Assembly (NCBI GenBank): GCA_942492055.1
Contig: CALODP010000019.1
Coordinates: forward strand, 1 to 64,000
Source: CALODP01 sp942492055
Lineage (GTDB): Bacteria; Bacteroidota; Ignavibacteria; Ignavibacteriales; Melioribacteraceae
Direction: 5' to 3'
DNA length: 64,000 nucleotides
Of the stretch, positions 36,467 through 45,261 are shown piece after piece. The notes under the pieces were generated by a model. The model searched no databases. It saw only the letters and a list, made by a program, of their open reading frames with translations, and was not told the origin of the DNA. The first letter of the stretch is position 1; each line of letters begins with the position of its first letter. Both the position numbers and the translations under genes were made by a program.

Positions 36467-38341
36467 TTATAATCCGGTTGCCTCTATTCCGTCCGGATAT
36501 TCTATCGTGTATTTCAACGGAATTCTTTTCTCTCCGAATGCCGGAACTTTCACATTCCACTCGATTATCCCGTTCTCTTCAATCTTTGCGCTTGAGGAAG
36601 TCGGCTCTGTTCCGGTTATCTTAATCTCCTTATTATCCGCCGTCGGGAACTGATCGACAACTCTCATATCAACCTCGGTGTTCCCTTTGTTATTTATGAT
36701 AATCTCGTAATGATAATCAATCTTGTTCGTAGAGCTTAGTAAACCGCTACTCTCTTTTGTCCTTTTAACAAGTTCTCTCTTAACCGATATTTTATCATCA
36801 ATCCCCAAAGGTATATCCAAAGAATCGTAAGAGAAAAACTTACCCAACTTCGATTTGTTTACGTAATCATTATCGATAAAGATATTCATATCTCCGGCCG
36901 GAAAGGATACTTCTTTGTCGTTAACAATCTTCCCCTGCAGAAAAACCTGTGAAGTCTTCTTCGGAACAGTGTAATAGCTCAGAGTTATCGGAATAAACTC
37001 CTTAGCCAAGGTTAATTTCTTCCCTTCATTATTAGATAGAACATCATTCTTGTCGGCAACTTCATACATAGTTGAGATTTTCTTATCCTCCGCAAGAGAG
37101 TATTTCTTGATATCCTTATTACTCACACAAAGCACTTCGCACGTTTCAAAACTTGACTCCTTCAGACCACACACTATTTCAGTCATATATCCGTTCTTCA
37201 CATATACTTGCCTTTTAGTACTTTGATATCCCAAATAAGAGATCTTTAACCAAATATTCCCGGGAGTAATATCTTTCAGTGTAAATGCGCCGTTCCTATC
37301 TGTCGGGACTCCTCTTGTTGTTCCGTCAAGAATAACATTAACACCGATCAAAGGTTCCCCGGTTTTTGCGTCCAAAATATAGCCGGATATTCCTCCTTTC
37401 CCCTTTTGCAACTGACTATTCCAACTAAATCTGTCTTCTTTAAAGGCAAACTCTATGTGATCGTTGGAGTTATTTCCCCGACTAAAATCAGGTCGATCCA
37501 AAACCCATTTCTTTAATTCGGGCAAGCTATTTACGGAAGCAGGAGCGGCAGTGGAAAGTGTCACCTTTACATCCTTCCAATCCTCTCTTGTCCATTGTCT
37601 TATTTTTCCGTAAAGATCCAACTCCGCTTTATCTTTACCGGAAGAAACTCTCACATCATAAGATCTCTCCCACGTAGCGTCATCCGTAAGATATGTTATA
37701 CCGATTGTCGCTCCTACCCCCCTTTCCGATTCGATCATCACGGTAAGAGATTTGTAAGGGGCTTCCCGCGTTTGGGATTTCTTCGCCTCGAATTTTATTT
37801 TCTCAATCTCTTCCTTATATTTCTCAATATTTCTCTCCTCTTTTCTAATCCCCTCAAGCTGTTCGCTAAGGTTTGTCCCGACAAAATCGAGCATCTTCTT
37901 CCAATCTCCGGTAGACTTACTCCCCTTCCCCAGTTTTTCGGTCGATTCTTTCTTTAGAGATTCGATAAACTCTTTCTTGCTTTTATAGACTCCGATATTG
38001 TCCTGCGATTTCTTTATAAGTCTTTGAAGAGAATCAATCTTTTTCGCGAACATGTTATCCCCGTCGTCATCTTTTCTTTCGGGAATAACCGTCTCGGTTT
38101 TCATATCCAGGAAACGAACGGAACTATTATCCGAGCTCAATCTTATACTCTCGTTATTCAAGGAAGTCGGTAGTTTCGTAAAAATAAGCGTCTGTTTTCC
38201 AGGGGATAATCGAACTTTCCCTTCTCTGGTTACCTGAGCTTTATTTTGAAATACGGTAACGGCCGTTACCTTGGTCTCGATCCCTTTTGCCATAAGAAGA
38301 AAAGGAATCAGCAGTAGAAATAGGATAAGATTTTTCCTCAT
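36467..38341 (-). CDS. DUF4139 family exported protein with inserted carboxypeptidase-regulatory-like domain
   Basis: A 624-residue protein starting MRKNLILFLLL, with GGAGAG 5 nt upstream; an ATG 36 bp earlier lacks this. A signal peptide ends near MAKG. Residues ~20-80 are the DUF4140 N-terminal domain (VTVFQNKAQVTREGKV). A coiled coil covers ~95-190, and then comes the DUF4139 beta-barrel (TYLTDDATWERSYDVRV). A carboxypeptidase-regulatory-like domain (GKGGISGYILDAKTGEPLIG..., about residues 320-400) is inserted inside DUF4139, which resumes at SYYTVPKKTSQVFLQG and ends with EWNVKVPAFGEKRIPLKYTIEYP. It is probably periplasmic or outer-surface; its function is not known. Confidence 0.85.
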   Translation of the reverse strand: MRKNLILFLLLIPFLLMAKGIETKVTAVTVFQNKAQVTREGKVRLSPGKQTLIFTKLPTSLNNESIRLSSDNSSVRFLDMKTETVIPERKDDDGDNMFAKKIDSLQRLIKKSQDNIGVYKSKKEFIESLKKESTEKLGKGSKSTGDWKKMLDFVGTNLSEQLEGIRKEERNIEKYKEEIEKIKFEAKKSQTREAPYKSLTVMIESERGVGATIGITYLTDDATWERSYDVRVSSGKDKAELDLYGKIRQWTREDWKDVKVTLSTAAPASVNSLPELKKWVLDRPDFSRGNNSNDHIEFAFKEDRFSWNSQLQKGKGGISGYILDAKTGEPLIGVNVILDGTTRGVPTDRNGAFTLKDITPGNIWLKISYLGYQSTKRQVYVKNGYMTEIVCGLKESSFETCEVLCVSNKDIKKYSLAEDKKISTMYEVADKNDVLSNNEGKKLTLAKEFIPITLSYYTVPKKTSQVFLQGKIVNDKEVSFPAGDMNIFIDNDYVNKSKLGKFFSYDSLDIPLGIDDKISVKRELVKRTKESSGLLSSTNKIDYHYEIIINNKGNTEVDMRVVDQFPTADNKEIKITGTEPTSSSAKIEENGIIEWNVKVPAFGEKRIPLKYTIEYPDGIEATGL

Positions 38342-38710
38342 TGTTCTCTCCGAATTGTGGAATATATGCGAAAACATTTTTCGATAGCTATTCTATGCTC
38401 CTCCGGCAGATTAAGGCCGGTGTCAAATAGAAGGGGTAATGTAATAAATTTTAATCATATTATTCTAATTGTTTTCAACAACCGCAATAAAGTAATTAGA
38501 GGATTATTGTTTGGGAACTTGCTTGAATTAACTATTCGGACATTGTTCAGGGAAAAAGAAAAAGAGGGGAGAGTGGCGCATACTGACGGAAGAGAAGATA
38601 GAGGGGAGAGAGTACACATAGAGAATAGAGAAGGAACTAAAATCAGTCTGTAAAGATAGTTTGCGGGTTACCTGAGTATTGTTCCCGACTAATCGATAAA
38701 AGGAAAGGGA
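38342..38710. other. Intergenic region upstream of DUF4139 gene
   Basis: About 370 bp with no convincing gene. It includes a short CCGGC/GCCGG stem near 38402-38419 and one isolated unit-like GGCGCATACTGACGG at 38573. It should hold the DUF4139 promoter on the minus strand. Confidence 0.4.
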
Positions 38711-39054
38711 TGATAGCGCATAGTCGGATGGAATTCGCGCATTGCGAAATGTAAGTTGCGCATTGACAAATGGAACTTGCGCATAGCGAAATGTAATCGG
38801 CGCATTGGCAAATGGAACTTGCGCATAGTGAAATGGAAACAGCGCATGGACGGATGGAACTTGCGCATTGCGAAATGTAAGTTGCGCATTGACAAATGGA
38901 ACTCGCGCATAGTGAAATGTAAGTTGCGCATTGACGAATGGAACTCGCGCAAAGTGAAATGTAAGTTGCGCATTGACAAATGGAACTTGCGCATAGTGAA
39001 ATGTAAGTTGCGCATTGACAAATGGAACTTGCGCATTGCGAAATGTAATCGGAG
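38711..39054. repeat. Tandem array of ~16 x 21-bp units (GCGCA type)
   Basis: GCGCA recurs exactly every 21 bp from 38716 to 39031. Two alternating unit versions (GCGCATTGACAAATGG... and GCGCATAGTGAAATGT...) give a 42-bp higher-order period. On the minus strand units read TGCGC, five bases, CATTT, then C[A/T]A, the same layout as the array at 9209, and the pair of units around 38780-38820 matches the first two units there. The last unit (to 39054) is cut by the IS21 insertion. It is treated as non-coding; open frames come from the period being a multiple of three. Confidence 0.9.
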
Positions 39055-39138
39055 TGTTTTGTCCAACTGAAAAGTGACCAGAGGAAAAAAGAGAAAATAG
39101 AGTTATCCTGAGTAGACAAAACTCAGGAGGGAAAAAAG

Positions 39139-40593
39139 GTGATCAGTATGGAAGACTGGGTAACAATCAAAAATCTACGATCCAAAAATCCGGGAATGAG
39201 TCTACGTGAGATAGGTCGGATATTGGGCTTAAGTCATAACACCGTAAAAAAAGCCTTGTCAAAAGAGAGTCCTCCGGAGTACGTCCGGAAAGAGTCAATA
39301 AGTGACTCCTTGTCTCCCTTTACGGAATTGATCTTTGAGATGTCTAACATTAAGAGATATCGGGGCTCCCGGATTCTCTATGAGATAAGGAGTAAAGGTT
39401 ACACCGGCAGCAGAAGCAGCTTTTATTATTATCTCGGGAAAATAAAACAGACTTCCAAGAAAACATTTCAACCATACGAGACAGCTCCCGGGGAACAAGG
39501 TCAGTTCGACTGGAGCCCATATACTGTTTTAATCGGAGGGGCACGGGCAAAAATCTACATATATCAATATATCTACGGTTTTAGTCGCTATAAAATATTG
39601 GAAGTATCCTTGTCGGAGAATCAAGGGGCAGTATTTGAAGCGTTCGAAAGATGTCTTCAAGCCTCCGGAGGAGTATGTCAAAGAGTCCAAACCGATAACG
39701 CGAGAGTTTTCATAACAATTCATTCAAAGGATAACTGGCGGTGGAATCCAAGATATCTTCACTTTTGCGGTCATTACGGGTTCGCTCCAAGTCGTTCGAT
39801 GCCAAGTCATCCGTGGTCCAAAGGGAAAGTCGAAAAACCGTTCGCCTATATAGAAGACCATTTCATCGACGGAAATACCTTTAGTAGCTTTGAAGAGTTA
39901 TGCTCAAAACTGAAAGAGTTTCAGAATCGGGTCAATAACGAGCTTCATTCGGTAATTAAGCAAAAACCGGAAACGGTGTTTGCCAAGGAGAGGGCTTCCC
40001 TAATGAATCTGCCATCATGTCGTTATGTGGGGATAAAAGAAGAGATAAGAAAAGTAAGCTACGATTGTCTGATCTCTTACAATGGGAACAGATACTCGGT
40101 GCCATGGGCTTTTGCCGGAAAGCAAGTATGGATAAAGATATCACAAGGGTACTATATCGAGATCTACTCACAAGCCAACAAGAAAGTAGCCTCCCACAGA
40201 CTCTCTTTAGGAAAAGGGAACGTAACCATTAAGGATGAGCACTACAGAGGGAATAACACTACGAAGGGCAATTTTCAACGCTTGTCGAAAGAGTTTATGG
40301 AGAAATTCCCCGATCAATCTTTGTTCTTGGAAAAACTGTATGCGCAGAAAAGATACAACAGCGGATACCAATTGCGATACATTATGGAACTCTCGAAATT
40401 CTATTGCGCGGAAGATTTTCTTTCGGCACTGAAAAAGGCGATGGAATATAACGTCTTTCATTTTTCCTTCATATCCGGTTATCTGGAAAAGAACTGTGAG
40501 AGAACAATTATCATAGAAAATATGAGACTCAAAGAAAACTACCCGAACAAGGATATAAAAAGAGACCTTAAGGAGTATCAATTCAACTTTTAA
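39139..40593 (+). CDS. istA: IS21-family transposase IstA
   Basis: A 484-residue DDE transposase. A GTG start at 39139 is chosen because AGGAGG lies 8 nt before it; an ATG is 9 bp further on. A helix-turn-helix MSLREIGRILGLSHNTVKK is near residues 19-37. The catalytic core shows GQFDW (first Asp), VQTDNARVF (second Asp) and HPWSKGKVEKPFAYIE (Glu). The frame is intact, so the element may be active. Confidence 0.96.
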   Translation: MISMEDWVTIKNLRSKNPGMSLREIGRILGLSHNTVKKALSKESPPEYVRKESISDSLSPFTELIFEMSNIKRYRGSRILYEIRSKGYTGSRSSFYYYLGKIKQTSKKTFQPYETAPGEQGQFDWSPYTVLIGGARAKIYIYQYIYGFSRYKILEVSLSENQGAVFEAFERCLQASGGVCQRVQTDNARVFITIHSKDNWRWNPRYLHFCGHYGFAPSRSMPSHPWSKGKVEKPFAYIEDHFIDGNTFSSFEELCSKLKEFQNRVNNELHSVIKQKPETVFAKERASLMNLPSCRYVGIKEEIRKVSYDCLISYNGNRYSVPWAFAGKQVWIKISQGYYIEIYSQANKKVASHRLSLGKGNVTIKDEHYRGNNTTKGNFQRLSKEFMEKFPDQSLFLEKLYAQKRYNSGYQLRYIMELSKFYCAEDFLSALKKAMEYNVFHFSFISGYLEKNCERTIIIENMRLKENYPNKDIKRDLKEYQFNF

Positions 40594-40614
40594 CCTAAGT
40601 AAGGAGAAGTGAAA

Positions 40615-41355
40615 ATGGGAAACGACAGAATGGAAGAACACATGAAAACACTCGCTCTGGAGAGGATTAAGGAGATTTACATTATCGAAGCGGAAAAAGC
40701 GGCCAAAGCAAAAATGAGCTTCCGTGAATACTTGGCAAGGCTGTTGGAAGAACAAGTTATCGCTAAATATGAGAGATCGGTCAACAGAAAAATGAGAATG
40801 GCGAACTTTTCACAGATTAAGAAACTGGACGAATTCGATTTTTCTTTTCAACCGAAGATAAACGAGCAACTAATAAGAGAACTGGCTAATCTGGAGTTTA
40901 TCTCCAAAGGGAAAAACGTATTGTTCTTAGGCCCTCCCGGGGTAGGAAAAACACATCTGGCAATCGCTTTGGGGATTAAGGCCATTGAAGCCAGAATGAG
41001 AGTTCTCTTTTACTCCGCAGAGAAACTAACCGAGGAATTGGCTGCGGCAGAGATATCCAATACTCTAAACGCAAAGCTCGAATCTCTCGGGAGACTTGAT
41101 TTACTTATTATCGATGAACTCGGATATCTTTCCCTAAGCAAGCAAACAGCTAAACTCTTTTTCCAGTTAGTGGCCAAAAGATATGAAAGGGGATCTATTA
41201 TTGTTACTTCAAATAAGGCTTTCGAGCAGTGGGGAGAGATTTTCAATGATGATGTTGTGGCTGCAGCTATTTTAGACAGATTGCTCCACCACAGTTATCC
41301 GTTTTTTATTAACGGAAAAAGTTTTAGATTAAGAAACATGGTGCATAATAAATAA
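40615..41355 (+). CDS. istB: IS21-family helper ATPase IstB
   Basis: A 246-residue DnaC-like AAA+ ATPase that assists IstA in target capture. Walker A is FLGPPGVGKTHLAIA and Walker B LDLLIIDELGYL. The C-terminal IVTSNKAFEQWGEIF and LDRLLHHSYPFFINGKSFR fit IstB. The ATG at 40615 has AAGGAG at 40601-40606, 8 nt before; a GTG at 40609 is too close to it. Confidence 0.96.
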   Translation: MGNDRMEEHMKTLALERIKEIYIIEAEKAAKAKMSFREYLARLLEEQVIAKYERSVNRKMRMANFSQIKKLDEFDFSFQPKINEQLIRELANLEFISKGKNVLFLGPPGVGKTHLAIALGIKAIEARMRVLFYSAEKLTEELAAAEISNTLNAKLESLGRLDLLIIDELGYLSLSKQTAKLFFQLVAKRYERGSIIVTSNKAFEQWGEIFNDDVVAAAILDRLLHHSYPFFINGKSFRLRNMVHNK

Positions 41356-41383
41356 TTGTACTGGTCAATTTTGTCTGGAATAT

Positions 41384-41409
41384 TGGTCAGTTTTCGGCTG
41401 GAATTAACA
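41384..41409 (-). repeat. IS21 right terminal inverted repeat
   Basis: Read inward, it starts TGTTAATTCCAGCCG and ends in CTGACCA, the inverted partner of the left end at 39055-39080. A second inner copy (TCCAGACAAAATTGACCA, read inward) is at 41362-41383, the multiple-end-repeat layout known for IS21 elements. Confidence 0.85.
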
Positions 41410-41732
41410 GGAGCGAGTCCGAATAAAATTTGCTGTTTTTGGGGTAAGAACGGGTTTTTTCGGTGTTTGGGGAGGCCGTTTTTATTTATTGCGAGGAGAA
41501 ATTACTGATAGTTGTGAAGGGAAGTCGAAGAGTAAAAATTATAGTATTTTCACATAGTCGTTTGCTTAGTTCGGCTTCGATCCTGTTAGAGTTCGTTGAC
41601 TACTGAATTTTCAACCGGATCCAGGTCAATATTCACGCTACCTTCTTCTCTTTGAAGACATAGAACTTGCTTCGACTCAATGTATCAAGAATTAGTCCAG
41701 CAATCGAAATAATTTTCTCAATATTTGTTCAA
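41410..41732. other. Intergenic region right of the IS
   Basis: 323 bp that begins with the GGAG target repeat. It is G-rich near 41430-41490, then AT-rich. A short minus-strand stretch around 41640-41720 could encode about 25 residues (ISIAGLILDTLSRSKF then YVFKEKKVA-stop), perhaps a decayed gene end. No whole gene was seen. Confidence 0.4.
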
Positions 41733-42844
41733 TTATTTTATTTTTATTTTCATAACTCCGGTTGATGCAACATGATATGAAGCATATCCTGGCCTTCCAT
41801 AGCCAATCCAGATGTATTCACCAAGCTTTTTCATTGCAATTATGGCATTATTGAATTTAGTCCCATCTATATAATCACTTTTTTCACCTTCCCCCAGCTT
41901 TTCCCAATTTCCACTCTTAAGTTCCATAACTCCATTGCAATGAGTGGCTACGAATATCCTGTCTTCGTACATTTCAATCACCGTAGGATCAGTATCAAGA
42001 AGTTTCTCCATAGAATCTTCTTTTACTAATGGTGGTAGGGGAGAAGAAATTGGAGCCCAACTCTTTTGAAGCAAATCATATTTCCACAACCTTGCATCTT
42101 CCCGAAAACCAGCCAATACATTATCCCCATCAAATAGCATAGCGTCGGTCGCCGGTAAACATCTCGCTGAATCATTTATTCCGGATGATCGGATTGTATA
42201 TTCTTTGCCATCAAACTCAACCAACCCTTTTGCCGTGGCATTCCAAAACGGACGACATAATACCATATTATCAGAGATTTTTAGAAATTTCGCCATCCCA
42301 ACTTTTCCATAGCCTTTCGATATTACTTCACTCCACTTACCATCTCGTGTAATTCTGCACGTAAGAGAAGCATTGATAAAAAGAACTTGCGTGGCATAAA
42401 GACTATTATTCAAGTGAATAACATCTCCAACTGAGAATGATTCAGATAAAGGCAAGGAGTTCTTGTGGAATCAAACACACCTAATGATGGGGAGTAATAC
42501 AAAACTTCTTTGTCTGTCATAATAATAAGTGTATCATTATTCACAGTCATGGGACCAATCTGATAATTCATATCCCTTATTTTTTTTACAGTCTGGTCTT
42601 TTCCCACCTTGAATAAGAATCCCTTTTCGGAATGGATACCATCATTCCCTTCAACGGCAGAAATGTATAATGCTTCCCCCATTTTGCAAAAATATCTGAT
42701 ACTCATGTTCGCAAATTCAGGGACTTCTTGCCAGCTCTTATTCGATTTTGAACTATCTTCATCTGTACTGGAAATATCCTCCTTGCAGCTGATTAAAAGA
42801 GATACAATTAGAGAAAGAATGAGTACTCCTAAATTCTTTTTCAT
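41733..42844 (-). pseudogene. Frameshifted propeller-like lipoprotein
   Basis: A lipoprotein N-terminus (MKKNLGVLILS... lipobox LISC, then KEDISS) starts at the ATG at 42844 and its frame fails at about 42460. The next frame continues the same protein from NSLPLSESFSVGDV to the C-terminus at 41733. One missing base in GATTCCACAAGAACTCC would explain it. Strands such as DRIFVATHCNGVMELKSGNW and YIWIGYGRPGYASYH recall the propeller-like pattern of the three lipoproteins at 4599-8513, and the end STGVMKIKIK resembles their NGVQGVVKIG. It is either a pseudogene or a sequencing error. Confidence 0.75.
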
Positions 42845-42934
42845 TTTACACCTTATCCTATTTACGAATATAACAATATAATACATATATCAAGTATACT
42901 TATATACATTAACTCTTCAAATTTTTTTTAAAGA

Positions 42935-42949
42935 AATCATTACACAAGT
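42935..42949 (-). promoter_or_regulatory. Upstream motif shared by two lipoprotein loci (copy B)
   Basis: AATCATTACACAAGT, 91 bp above the frameshifted lipoprotein start, differs at one base from the motif above the lipoprotein tandem (8614-8628). Confidence 0.4.
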
Positions 42950-43001
42950 TATTAGTTTTTAATTATACAAAAAAATGGTTTCGGTTGTTCATAGAAAAAC
43001 T

Positions 43002-43022
43002 CTCCCCCGAAGACCGGGGGAG
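43002..43022 (-). terminator. Strong intrinsic terminator of the era-to-exonuclease gene run
   Basis: CTCCCCCG / CGGGGGAG is a perfect 8-bp GC-rich stem with a 5-nt loop, followed on the minus strand by AGTTTTTC. It lies 7 bp after the exonuclease-like gene, closing the run that starts at era. Confidence 0.85.
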
Positions 43023-43029
43023 TGATCGG

Positions 43030-43713
43030 TTATAGATAATCTTCGGTAATTTTATGGAGAGTGTATATTGCCCTTACATCTTCGGCACAGTATTCGGCTA
43101 TCTCTTTTATCCGTCCCGCGTTGTAGAGCTCTTTAACGGATAGAACATCGTCCCTTCTTGTGAAAGGATATTCTACCCCGAAAGATTTGCAATAGAAGTC
43201 GAGATCGAATCGTTTGAATATTCCGTGGAATGAGAGTTTTTCCAGAAGGTCGAGATGTTCGGAAGTATCGTATCTGTTTCTCATCAGGTTCCGGCTGCAT
43301 TTTATACGCAGAATGGCAGAGCGCAATTTGAGATAAGGGATATCGAATTCACGTCCGTTAAAGGAGATCATCTGTTCCCCTTTCAGAGCGTATCTCCAAA
43401 ATGTTGTAAGCATTTCGGCTTCGGAACACCCTTTGAATTTTCTATTGTTCTCTTCTTCGTTCCATTCCTCCCCTCCGATTTCGTCTTTGTACATTATGGC
43501 AGTGGCACCGGTTTCGGTATTAAGGAAAGAGATTGAGACTAGTTCGGAAGTGAATGGATTCGTATGTAGGCGATCGATTACCTCATCGATCTTTTCGGCA
43601 CGTAGAAGTTGGTCTTTCTCCTTATCCGCCCTTCTGAGTAGGAACTCCTGGCGTGATTCGTCGAGCGTGTAAAAATCTTGCCCGACAGTAGCGATGCTAA
43701 ATATTATTTTCAT
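43030..43713 (-). CDS. Predicted 3'-5' exonuclease (DnaQ-like, DEDDy) with degenerate motif I
   Basis: A 227-residue RNase H-fold protein of the predicted PolB-like 3'-5' exonuclease group. Motif II is FNGREFDIPYL and motif III YCAEDVRAIYTLH. Motif I, normally FDxETxG, reads IFSIATVG: both metal-binding acids (Asp and Glu) are replaced by Ser and Ala. If correct, the protein should be catalytically impaired. It is the last gene of the run beginning at era. Confidence 0.8.
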   Translation of the reverse strand: MKIIFSIATVGQDFYTLDESRQEFLLRRADKEKDQLLRAEKIDEVIDRLHTNPFTSELVSISFLNTETGATAIMYKDEIGGEEWNEEENNRKFKGCSEAEMLTTFWRYALKGEQMISFNGREFDIPYLKLRSAILRIKCSRNLMRNRYDTSEHLDLLEKLSFHGIFKRFDLDFYCKSFGVEYPFTRRDDVLSVKELYNAGRIKEIAEYCAEDVRAIYTLHKITEDYL

Positions 43714-43758
43714 CTTATCCTCCGTTCTTTTACTATGAAAAAATTTTCGGCAGATAAC

Positions 43759-44205
43759 TTAGTGTCGTAATATTTTTACATCCTTCTCGTAGTCTTTAAC
43801 AGCGTTGTAAAACTCCTCGGGAAGAGGGGCTTTCTTTTTCGTCATAATATCAATGTGTACAACTACTCCGGCACCTTCGGCTATTGTTTTGCCGGTTGTA
43901 GTGTTTATTACTTTATGTATGAACCCGAAACTTGTGTTCTTTACAAAATCTATTTTTGTGCGGATCTCCAGCTTATCTTCGAACTCAGCGGGAATGATAT
44001 AATTGCATTCGTTTCTGGCCATTATAAAAAAGGAATTCCCTTCGAGCAGAATCTTTAATCCGTATCTCTTCTTCAGATCTTTTACGTAAGCTACTCTCCC
44101 GTCCTCGAAGTAGTTGAAATAGACAGCGTTGTTTACCACACCCATTAAATCGACTTCGTGGAATTTAACTTCCTCTTTTATTATATGTCTGAATTCTTCA
44201 TTCAT
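43759..44205 (-). CDS. Acyl-CoA thioesterase (hot-dog fold, 4HBT)
   Basis: A 148-residue YbgC/FadM-like thioesterase. The signature HEVDLMGVVNNAVYFNYFEDGRVAY matches the catalytic DxxGHVNNxxY region (here DLMGVVNNAVYFNY). The strand part RTKIDFVKNTSFGFIHKVIN follows. The substrate is not predictable. It lies 3 bp after ltaE. Confidence 0.88.
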   Translation of the reverse strand: MNEEFRHIIKEEVKFHEVDLMGVVNNAVYFNYFEDGRVAYVKDLKKRYGLKILLEGNSFFIMARNECNYIIPAEFEDKLEIRTKIDFVKNTSFGFIHKVINTTTGKTIAEGAGVVVHIDIMTKKKAPLPEEFYNAVKDYEKDVKILRH

Positions 44206-44208
44206 CTT

Positions 44209-45249
44209 CTAGTCTTCACCTTCGAAAATTTGACGGAGAATTTCAGCGGCGTGTTTTATCTCTTTGAAATCGACATCCATATGAGTAACCGCTCTAATTG
44301 TCCCAACTCCGCCTGGACCGAGCAATAGACCTTTAGTTTTCGCTTCGGCAATAACATCCTCAACGGATTTGCCAATCGGACGGAAGGTAAGGATATTGGT
44401 CTGGACAAGGGACATATCTATTTTCACCCCTTTGATATTGGATAAATCCTCAGCCAGCAGTTTAGTTTTCTCGTGGTCTTCAACAAGTCGATCAATATTA
44501 TGCCTCAGGGCGTATAAACCTGCAGCGGCAATAATGCCAACCTGTCTCATTCCTCCCCCCATAGCTTTTCTTTTTCTGAAAGCTTCCTCAATAAAAGCGG
44601 CGTCTCCGGCAATTAGGGAACCTATCGGCGCACCGAGCCCTTTGGAAAGACAAACGGAAACGGAATCGAAATAGCTTGCGTACTTAGCGGGAGAAATTCC
44701 TTCGGCAACCGAAGCGTTCCATAATCTGGCACCGTCGAGATGCAGAAAGAGACCGTAGTCATCGGCCAATTTGCAAATAGACTGAATGTTTTCAAGTGGC
44801 TGAATTATTCCACCGGCAACATTGTGGGTATTTTCGATCTCCACAACTCTGGTTCTAGGCATGTAATAAGCGCTTTCGGGACGAATCAAAGGTTCAATTT
44901 GTTCGGGAGTCATTATTCCGTTAACCCCATCGACAAGATTCAATTGGGCTCCACTAAAAGCGGCAACGGATCCGGATTCGTAATGAAAGATATGAGCGTT
45001 TCGGTCGCATATTATTTCGTCCCCCGGGCTGGTTAGAACATTCAGGGCAATCTGGTTGGCCATTACTCCGCTCGGACAAAAGAGAGCGGCTTCCTTTCCA
45101 AGCAATTCGGCAGCGTATTCTTGCAGTTCAATAGCGGTAGGATCTTCGTTGTACACATCGTCTCCTACTTCGGCATGAACCATCTCTTTTCTCATTTGAG
45201 AAGATGGCTTAGTAACTGTGTCACTTCGCAGATCGATAGTCTTTGTCAT
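44209..45249 (-). CDS. ltaE: Low-specificity L-threonine aldolase
   Basis: A 346-residue PLP enzyme of fold type I that cleaves threonine or allo-threonine to glycine and acetaldehyde. The start DLRSDTVTKPSSQMRKEM is typical. The PLP lysine sits in VCLSKGLGAPIGS, and LHLDGARLWNASVA carries the cofactor Asp. It is placed 12 bp after lnt in the same run. Confidence 0.94.
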   Translation of the reverse strand: MTKTIDLRSDTVTKPSSQMRKEMVHAEVGDDVYNEDPTAIELQEYAAELLGKEAALFCPSGVMANQIALNVLTSPGDEIICDRNAHIFHYESGSVAAFSGAQLNLVDGVNGIMTPEQIEPLIRPESAYYMPRTRVVEIENTHNVAGGIIQPLENIQSICKLADDYGLFLHLDGARLWNASVAEGISPAKYASYFDSVSVCLSKGLGAPIGSLIAGDAAFIEEAFRKRKAMGGGMRQVGIIAAAGLYALRHNIDRLVEDHEKTKLLAEDLSNIKGVKIDMSLVQTNILTFRPIGKSVEDVIAEAKTKGLLLGPGGVGTIRAVTHMDVDFKEIKHAAEILRQIFEGED

Positions 45250-45261
45250 CTCTTCCCCCGG

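Larger units (their letters stand above)
39055..41409 (+). mobile_element. Intact IS21-family insertion sequence
   Basis: A 2,355-bp element with istA and istB. The left end starts TGTTTTGTCCAACTG and the right end is its inverted partner TGTTAATTCCAGCCG (read inward), aligned over 26 bp to the shared TGACCA. The flanks carry a 4-bp direct repeat GGAG (39051-39054 and 41410-41413), a plausible target duplication. The right end has two terminal repeats (41362-41383 and 41384-41409) while the left has one. Insertion is inside the last unit of the 21-bp array. Confidence 0.92.

Noticed and set aside
38643..39119. Minus-strand open frames through the 21-bp array (heptad-like peptides)
   Set aside because: A 21-bp period keeps several frames open at once; no ribosome site of note, no sign of codon selection, and the frame begins inside the IS end.
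41640..41720. Short minus-strand coding remnant (ISIAGLILDTLSRSKF then YVFKEKKVA)
   Set aside because: Only about 25-30 codons bounded by stops; too short to assign to any family.
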